This document shows positions 56,925 through 64,000 of a DNA stretch of 64,000 nucleotides, in pieces. Made by a program: the position numbers and the translations under genes. This DNA is from Pseudotabrizicola alkalilacus (GTDB lineage Bacteria; Pseudomonadota; Alphaproteobacteria; Rhodobacterales; Rhodobacteraceae). The stretch lies in contig NZ_QWEY01000003.1 of assembly GCF_003443995.1 (NCBI RefSeq), forward strand, positions 186,001 through 250,000, written 5' to 3'. The stretch's first letter is position 1, and every line of letters starts with the position of its first letter. Under the pieces are notes generated by a model. That model did not search any database, was not told the origin of the DNA, and saw only the letters and a program-made list of their open reading frames with translations.

Positions 56925-57054
56925 ATCCGCCCCTCCGCTTGGTTACTCTGCCTGCCTAGCAGCCGGTGCTGCGTTGACGCAAGAGGGGCTTCGGGCTAAG
57001 GCAGGGCGGTGGCCTGTGGGGCGGCCACGAGGTTACAAAACGGAAACAGACAGC

Positions 57055-58074
57055 ATGACCCCTCCGCTTCCCGATCCCGCAGCGCTTCCCGGCCACGCCT
57101 GTCAGGTGTTTCCGGCAGAGTGTATTTACGTGATTCACGGGGTGAATGCCGGGGATGGCCTGTCCGGGCCACAGGATGTCTGCGAAGGCGATATTTACGC
57201 GCTGGAAGAAGAGGTGCAGCCGCTGCGGCTGATCCTGTCACATGCGCAAGAGGGTCAGCGGGTGGCCACCGGCAGCCAGATCGGCCAGCCCGGAGAGGCG
57301 ATCCGGCTGGAGGCGCGCTATACGCTGATGGCCCCCGATGGCGACAAGATCGACCTGATGCTGATGCGGCTGGACTCTGGGGCGGGCGTGGTTCTGCCGC
57401 TGTCGCCAATGTCGGGGGCCGCCGATTACACGCTGGTCGCCATTGATGACGCGCCCGAGGCGGTGCGGCTGGCCGATCTGTTGTGCGTGTCTTTCGCGGG
57501 CGGCACCATGATCACCCTTGCCGATGGCCGTCAGCATCCGATCGAGGCGTTGCGCGCGGGCGACAAGGTGCTGACCCGCGACCATGGCCCGCAGCCGCTG
57601 CGTTGGCTGGGCAAGGCGACGTTGCGGGCACAAGGGGCGTTTGCGCCGGTGGTGATCACCGCAGGCACATTGGGCAATGCGGGCGATCTGATCGTCAGCC
57701 CGCATCACCGGATTTTCCTCTATCAACGCCAGCGTCGGGCCGGGCTGCAAACCTCGGAGCTGCTGGTGCAGGCCAAGCATCTGGTGGATGACGAGCGGGT
57801 GTTCCAGCGTGTCGGCGGTTTCGTCGATTACTACTCTCTGGTGTTTGACCAGCACGAGATCATCTATGCCGAAGGCGTGCCCGCAGAAAGCCTGATGGTG
57901 AATGATGCCACCCTGTCACGCCTGCCCGCTGACATGGCCGAAGATGTCAAAGCGCAGTTTCCCGGTCTGGCACAAGTGCAGCATTTCGGCACCGAAGCCA
58001 GCCGCCAGTTTCTGGATGAGGTGGGCCGGTCGGCGCTGTATTCCCCGCCGCGCCGGGGCGCTGAGGAAAAGTAG
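57055..58074 (+). CDS. Hint-domain protein
   Basis: This 339-residue protein has no signal peptide. The N-terminal ~140 residues contain an unrecognised beta-rich domain (CQVFPAECIYVIHGVNAGDGL, EVQPLRLILSHAQEG). The Hint domain runs from C144 (LLCVSFAGGTMITLADGRQHPIEALRAGDKVLTRDHG) past the His block VSPHHR (215-219), so the catalytic residues look intact. The C-terminal part VFDQHEIIYAEGVPAESLM is typical of the alphaproteobacterial Hint_2 family, often found in secreted proteins. The ribosome binding site is weak (GGAAAC). Confidence 0.82.
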   Translation: MTPPLPDPAALPGHACQVFPAECIYVIHGVNAGDGLSGPQDVCEGDIYALEEEVQPLRLILSHAQEGQRVATGSQIGQPGEAIRLEARYTLMAPDGDKIDLMLMRLDSGAGVVLPLSPMSGAADYTLVAIDDAPEAVRLADLLCVSFAGGTMITLADGRQHPIEALRAGDKVLTRDHGPQPLRWLGKATLRAQGAFAPVVITAGTLGNAGDLIVSPHHRIFLYQRQRRAGLQTSELLVQAKHLVDDERVFQRVGGFVDYYSLVFDQHEIIYAEGVPAESLMVNDATLSRLPADMAEDVKAQFPGLAQVQHFGTEASRQFLDEVGRSALYSPPRRGAEEK

Positions 58075-58144
58075 GCGCTTTCGCCCTGCCCTTTGCTGTC
58101 ACGGACAATGGACGGGCGTTTCGCTTTGCGATAAACGCGCCGGT

Positions 58145-59743
58145 ATGTTGAACAACCGCCCCTCCCTTCCGCCCGAGATCGCCCGCAGGCGCACCTTTGC
58201 CATCATCGCCCACCCCGATGCCGGCAAAACCACGCTGACCGAAAAATTCCTGCTGTTCGGCGGTGCGATCCAGATGGCCGGACAGGTCCGCGCCAAGGGT
58301 GAGGCACGGCGCACGCGGTCGGACTTCATCAAGATGGAGCAGGAGCGCGGGATTTCAGTCTCGGCCTCGGCCATGTCATTCGATTTCCGCGAGTTCCGCT
58401 TCAATCTGGTCGATACCCCCGGCCACTCGGATTTTTCCGAAGACACCTACCGCACCCTGACCGCTGTGGATGCCGCCGTGATGGTGATTGATGGCGCGAA
58501 AGGCGTGGAAAGCCAGACCCGCAAGCTGTTCGAGGTGTGCCGGTTGCGCGATCTGCCGATTCTGACGTTTTGCAACAAGATGGATCGCGAGGCGCGCGAC
58601 ACGTTCGAGATCATCGACGAGATTCAGGAAAATCTGGCGATTGACGTGTCGCCCGCGTCATGGCCCATCGGGTCGGGGCGCGACTTTCTGGGCTGCTATG
58701 ACATTCTGAATGACCGGCTGGAATTGATGGACCGCGCCGACCGCAACCGGGTGGCCGAAACCATTCAGATCAACGGTCTGGACGACCCGCTGCTGGCCGA
58801 GCATGTCCCAGCAGACGCATTGGCCAAACTGCGCGAAGAGCTGGAGATGGCAAAAGCGCTGCTGCCCGCCTTTGACCGCGCCGCACTTCTGAACGGCTCG
58901 ATGACCCCGATCTGGTTTGGCTCGGCGATCAATTCGTTCGGCGTCAAGGAGCTGATGGACGGCATCGGCAAATATGGGCCAGAGCCCCAACCGCAACCGA
59001 CCGCCAGCCGCAAGGTGGCACCGGAAGAATCCGCCGTCACCGGCGTCGTCTTCAAGGTGCAGGCCAATATGGACCCAAAGCACCGTGACCGCGTGGCCTT
59101 TGTGCGGCTTGCGTCGGGGCATTTCGAGCGCGGCATGAAGCTGACCCATGTGCGCAGCAAAAAGCAGATGGCGATTGCCAACCCGGTGATGTTCCTTGCC
59201 GCCGACCGTGAGCTGGCGGAAGAGGCCTGGGCTGGGGACATCATCGGCATTCCGAACCACGGGCAATTGCGCATCGGTGATGCGCTGACCGAGGGTGAGG
59301 CGTTGCGCTTTACCGGCATCCCATCCTTTGCGCCCGAACTGTTGCAAGGCGTGCGCGCGGGCGACCCGATGAAGGCCAAGCATCTGGAAAAGGCGCTGAT
59401 GCAGTTTGCTGAAGAAGGGGCTGCGAAAGTGTTCAAGCCGATGATCGGCTCTGGCTTTATTGTCGGCGTTGTTGGCGCGTTGCAATTTGACGTGCTGGCC
59501 AGCCGGATCGAGGCGGAATATTCGCTGCCAGTCCGGTTCGAGGGCAGCCAGTTTTCATCGGCCCGCTGGGTGCAGGGGCCAAAGGCCGAAGTTGAGCGGA
59601 TGACCAATATCAACAAACAACACATGGCCACCGATCACGATGGCGACGTGGTGTTTCTGACCCGCCTGCAATGGGATATTGACCGCGTGGTGCGCGACTA
59701 TCCCGAGTTGCGGCTGACGGCGACCAAGGAAATGATGGTCTAA
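58145..59743 (+). CDS. prfC: Peptide chain release factor 3
   Basis: This 532-residue translational GTPase recycles RF1/RF2. G1 AHPDAGKTTLTEKFLLFGG, the switch region with SDFIKMEQERGISVSASAMSF, G3 DTPGHSDFSEDTYRTL and G4 FCNKMDREARD are complete. Domain II and III motifs include GVRAGDPMKAKHLEKALMQFAEEGA. The start at 58145 has no clear Shine-Dalgarno sequence, so it could begin slightly differently. Its stop lies inside the terminator stem. Confidence 0.96.
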   Translation: MLNNRPSLPPEIARRRTFAIIAHPDAGKTTLTEKFLLFGGAIQMAGQVRAKGEARRTRSDFIKMEQERGISVSASAMSFDFREFRFNLVDTPGHSDFSEDTYRTLTAVDAAVMVIDGAKGVESQTRKLFEVCRLRDLPILTFCNKMDREARDTFEIIDEIQENLAIDVSPASWPIGSGRDFLGCYDILNDRLELMDRADRNRVAETIQINGLDDPLLAEHVPADALAKLREELEMAKALLPAFDRAALLNGSMTPIWFGSAINSFGVKELMDGIGKYGPEPQPQPTASRKVAPEESAVTGVVFKVQANMDPKHRDRVAFVRLASGHFERGMKLTHVRSKKQMAIANPVMFLAADRELAEEAWAGDIIGIPNHGQLRIGDALTEGEALRFTGIPSFAPELLQGVRAGDPMKAKHLEKALMQFAEEGAAKVFKPMIGSGFIVGVVGALQFDVLASRIEAEYSLPVRFEGSQFSSARWVQGPKAEVERMTNINKQHMATDHDGDVVFLTRLQWDIDRVVRDYPELRLTATKEMMV

Positions 59744-59769
59744 TAAAGGGGGCGAAAGCCCCCTTTATT
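59742..59769. terminator. Bidirectional terminator carrying both stop codons
   Basis: AATAAAGGGGGC-GAAA-GCCCCCTTTATT, a perfect 12-bp stem with GNRA loop. The prfC stop TAA (59741-59743) and the stop of the convergent transglutaminase gene (59765-59767) both lie in its arms. Confidence 0.92.
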
Positions 59770-60616
59770 GCGCCGCCTCCTGCGACATGCCCGATGCCGC
59801 ACCGTCAGAGTCCGTCACATCATCGGTGATCACCCGGAACGACCGCAGCTCGTGCTGGCCGAAGGATGTGATCATCGGCACATCCACCGCGTCACGGCCA
59901 TAGGCGATCACGATCCGCCCGATCCGTCGCTTGTTGTTGCGCGGGTCAAAGGTGTGCCAGGCCCCGCCCAGATACACCTGCATCCAGGCGGCATAATCCA
60001 TCGGGTCAGTGGTGTAGGGGATGCCGAAATCACCCAGCTGCCCGTTCACATAGCGCGCCGGAATGTTCATGGCGCGGCACAGCGTGATCGCCAGATGGGC
60101 GAAATCGCGGCACACGCCCCGGCCCTCTTGCCAGGCGTCATAGGCAGTACGGGTGTTCCGGGCATCGCCATAGTTGAACCGGATATGGCCGTGAACATAA
60201 TCGCAGATCGCCTGCACCTTGCTCCACCCCGGTGGCAGATGACCGAACAGATCCCAGGCGACCTGGCTCAGCTTGTCAACCTCGCAATAGCGCGAGGACA
60301 GCAGATACATCAGCGCCTCATCCGGCAGATCAGAGACCAGATGCTCCTGAGCGTCGGGCGTGACCGGGTCCAGCTCGCCACTGTGATGCATGAATCCTTC
60401 GCCCTGCAGACGGATCAGCCCGGCAGGGGCCGTGAAGCGGCGGCAGATGTTGCCAAAGCTGTCGGTGTAAATCTCTTCCGCCACATCGGGCGAGCGGGTG
60501 TGCACCTCGGGGCGGGCCATGTTGCCGCTCAGTTCGGGCCGGGCGCTGACCATGGTGACCACAGGGGTTTCTTGTGCGCAGAACAACGTGAAATCATAGC
60601 CGTAACGGATCAGCAT
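59765..60616 (-). CDS. Transglutaminase-like family protein
   Basis: This 283-residue cytoplasmic protein has an N-terminal beta domain (RYGYDFTLFCAQETPVV) and a transglutaminase core with Cys169 in GRGVCRDFAHLAITLCRAMNIPARYVNG. The position of the catalytic His reads DYAAWMQVYLGGAWHTFDPRNN, so His is replaced by Ala, while the Asp (TFDPRN) remains. Protease or amidase activity is therefore uncertain. AAAGGG precedes the ATG at 60616. Confidence 0.88.
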   Translation of the reverse strand: MLIRYGYDFTLFCAQETPVVTMVSARPELSGNMARPEVHTRSPDVAEEIYTDSFGNICRRFTAPAGLIRLQGEGFMHHSGELDPVTPDAQEHLVSDLPDEALMYLLSSRYCEVDKLSQVAWDLFGHLPPGWSKVQAICDYVHGHIRFNYGDARNTRTAYDAWQEGRGVCRDFAHLAITLCRAMNIPARYVNGQLGDFGIPYTTDPMDYAAWMQVYLGGAWHTFDPRNNKRRIGRIVIAYGRDAVDVPMITSFGQHELRSFRVITDDVTDSDGAASGMSQEAAQ

Positions 60617-60878
60617 AGGGTGCCCTTTCAAACGGCTTTATGCGCAGAGTGCGGACCAAGCGTAGCATGCGCGCGCGCCCATCCCTAATCGCCTGTGCAG
60701 TTCAAACGCTCAGAGCGCGATTTGGTTGCATGACTGCCCGAAAAGTCGCCACATTGACCTTTGCTGCAATTTGAGATAGGGCCTTGTGCAGTCCGCATAC
60801 GGCGGGCACTGCCGGGGCGCCCAAGTGTTGCGTCCCTTTTCATGATTTGCGGGCCGATCCCGCATCCAAAGGACGCTG

Positions 60879-62507
<1,629 letters not shown>

Positions 62508-62514
62508 CCGCCCC

Positions 62515-62533
62515 GATTTTTCTGCGAAAAATC
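62515..62533. repeat. GATTTTTCTGCGAAAAATC palindrome
   Basis: Reverse complement of the copies at 38596 and 62595. It lies seven bases past the rhlE stop. Confidence 0.65.
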
Positions 62534-62563
62534 AAAGGCCCTGCAGCAATGCAGGGCCTTTTT
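62534..62563 (+). terminator. rhlE terminator
   Basis: AAAGGCCCTGCA-GCAA-TGCAGGGCCTTT followed by TTT, a 12-bp perfect stem. Confidence 0.9.
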
Positions 62564-62570
62564 CTATTTG

Positions 62571-62613
62571 CACCAGCCCGATGCAGGGGCTGGTGATTTT
62601 TCGCAGAAAAATC
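62571..62613 (-). terminator. rnj terminator with adjoining palindrome
   Basis: CACCAGCCC-GATGCAG-GGGCTGGTG (62571-62595) directly joins GATTTTT-CGCAG-AAAAATC (62595-62613). On the minus strand it follows the rnj stop (62621) by seven bases. Confidence 0.65.
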
Positions 62614-62620
62614 GTTCCGG

Positions 62621-64000
62621 CTATTCGGCCTGCAGTCGGCTGACCACCACAGTCACCTCGGGCTTTTTGCCGATTTCTTCCATGGAAACCTGACGCACAA
62701 TGCGGCGCAGGGCTTCATCAAGCTTGGCATCATCGCGCAGAACCTTGGCCCCGGCGGTTTCCAGATAGGCCGAGAGATCCCCCTCCAGCGTCTCCGCCAG
62801 ATTGCGTTCCCCGCGCCCGACTTCCGGCAGGCCCGACAGTTCGACCCAGGCCTCGCCCAGTGGTTCGTCGGATTCGTCCAGAATGACCGTGACCATGGCA
62901 TGGCCGTTCAGCGCCATCCGAATGCGGTCGCGCACCACGCCGTCCATCGCCCCGATCAGCACGTTGCCGTCGAGATAGAGCCGTCCGGTTTCGATATATT
63001 CGGCAACCTGCGGCATCTCTCCGGTCAGATCCATCATCATGCCGTTGGTGACGACCTCTGACGCGATACCGGACTCGGTGGCGATCCGGGCATGTTCGCG
63101 CAGGTGGCGGTGCTCGCCATGCATCGGGATCAGCATGTCGGGCAGCAACAGCCGGTGCACATGCTCCAGATCGGGGCGGTTGGCATGACCGGAGACGTGG
63201 TACAGACCGTTGCAATCATCGACAACATCAACGCCCAGCTCGGAAAATGCGTTCATGATCTTGAGAACGCCGCGCTCATTGCCGGGAATGACCTTGGAGG
63301 AGAACAGGAAGGTATCGCCCTCTTTCATCTGCAAGCCCAGGTACTTGCCCCGCGACAGCTGCGCCGAGGCCGCGCGGCGTTCGCCTTGGCTGCCGGTGAC
63401 CAGCAGCATCAGATTGCCACGCGGAATATCCTGCGCCTCTTCGGGCGAGACCAGACGCGGGAAGCCGGTCAACACGCCGGTTTCCTCCGACGCCGACAGC
63501 ATCCGCCGCATCGACCGGCCCAGCACGCAGATTGAGCGATCCGACGCGCGCGCCGCTTCGGCCAGGGTTTTCAGCCGTGCGACGTTGGAGCCAAAGGTGG
63601 TCGCCACCACCATGCCGCCACGCGACGAGATCAGCTCGCGCAGCGCGGTGCCGAGGGTGGATTCCGACCGGCCCGGATGGGTGGAAAACACATTGGTGGA
63701 ATCGCACATCAGCGCCTTGATCGGGCGCTCTTCGGCAATGGCCTTGATGGCCTCGTCATCCCAGGGCTCGCCCACCACCGGGTTGTGGTCGATCTTGAAA
63801 TCGGCGGAATGGAAGACCCGGCCCGCAGGCGTGTCGATCACCAGCGCACTGGCTTCGGGGATCGAATGGCTGACCGGCACGAACTGCACATCAAACGGCC
63901 CGGCCTGAATGATCGAAGGGCGCGGCTCGACCGTGGTGATGATGTCCAGCGGAAGGCCCATCTCATCCAGCTTCAACCGGCCAATGGTCGCAGTAAAGCG
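62621..64000 (-). CDS. rnj: Ribonuclease J, N-terminal part missing
   Basis: The frame is open to the right edge and covers about 459 C-terminal residues. This metallo-beta-lactamase/beta-CASP RNase shows SHSIPEAS, FHSADFKIDHNPV, the beta-CASP block CDSTNVFSTHPGRSE, VTGSQGERRAA and VSGHANRPDL. The HxHxDH metal motif would be beyond the window. RNase J is the 5'-end-directed exonuclease/endonuclease of mRNA decay in many alphaproteobacteria. The C-terminal domain ends VVVSRLQAE. Confidence 0.95.
   Translation of the reverse strand, partial: RFTATIGRLKLDEMGLPLDIITTVEPRPSIIQAGPFDVQFVPVSHSIPEASALVIDTPAGRVFHSADFKIDHNPVVGEPWDDEAIKAIAEERPIKALMCDSTNVFSTHPGRSESTLGTALRELISSRGGMVVATTFGSNVARLKTLAEAARASDRSICVLGRSMRRMLSASEETGVLTGFPRLVSPEEAQDIPRGNLMLLVTGSQGERRAASAQLSRGKYLGLQMKEGDTFLFSSKVIPGNERGVLKIMNAFSELGVDVVDDCNGLYHVSGHANRPDLEHVHRLLLPDMLIPMHGEHRHLREHARIATESGIASEVVTNGMMMDLTGEMPQVAEYIETGRLYLDGNVLIGAMDGVVRDRIRMALNGHAMVTVILDESDEPLGEAWVELSGLPEVGRGERNLAETLEGDLSAYLETAGAKVLRDDAKLDEALRRIVRQVSMEEIGKKPEVTVVVSRLQAE

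Overview
The window looks like a high-GC chromosomal segment from an alphaproteobacterium of the order Rhodobacterales (Rhodobacter/Roseobacter relatives). The evidence is a CtrA cell-cycle regulator next to its small inhibitor SciP, a HemA of the 5-aminolevulinate synthase type with an FNR-type box upstream, a system I cytochrome c maturation operon, Hint-domain proteins typical of this order, and dispersed intergenic repeats containing GGATATTT. Almost everything is core housekeeping. There is no prophage, insertion sequence, CRISPR array or transposase.

Layout. 1-6.9 kb: end of a LOG-family gene, a host-attachment-family protein, sodB, hisI, an IscU-like scaffold, then recG and ligA. Between the IscU-like gene and recG is a 39-codon membrane microgene with its own ribosome binding site, terminator and a GAAC-N7-GAAC (LexA-type) box. 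7-13.8 kb: ctrA, sciP, mnmA, ispG, rodZ and hemA. 13.9-21.6 kb: an M20 dipeptidase, purB, an orphan FliG-like protein, an EamA transporter, a lipid A-type acyltransferase and a DUF1223 protein. 21.8-28.5 kb: acnA, ccmABCDG and a lytic transglycosylase. 28.7-35.9 kb: ssb, fabD-fabG-acpP, a cytochrome b561-YceI fusion, a separate YceI protein and rpsF-rpsR-rplI. 36-46 kb: small secreted proteins, tig, tRNA-Leu, a small Hint protein, nnrDE, glnB-glnA, a DUF3445 protein and two tRNA-Asp genes. 46-56 kb: pirin, an amidohydrolase, surE-pcm-nlpD-like, tatABC with a DUF815 ATPase, a WYL regulator and an orphan ABC ATPase. 56-64 kb: an SDR-like protein, a larger Hint protein, prfC, a transglutaminase-like protein, rhlE and the 3' part of rnj.

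Clusters that work together: fabD-fabG-acpP (fatty acid synthesis), ccmABCDG (haem export and apocytochrome reduction), glnB-glnA (nitrogen), tatABC (folded-protein export), rpsF-rpsR-rplI (ribosome), ligA-recG (DNA joining and fork rescue) and ctrA/sciP (cell cycle).

The most interesting signals are: (1) the possibly SOS-controlled microgene at 2510-2629, which resembles in design the SOS-induced division inhibitor SidA of Caulobacter; (2) a 122-bp palindromic element inserted in frame inside nnrDE, with relatives in two intergenic regions; (3) two further dispersed repeat families at gene ends; (4) several enzymes that lack family catalytic residues (SDR, LytM, transglutaminase, possible nuclease).
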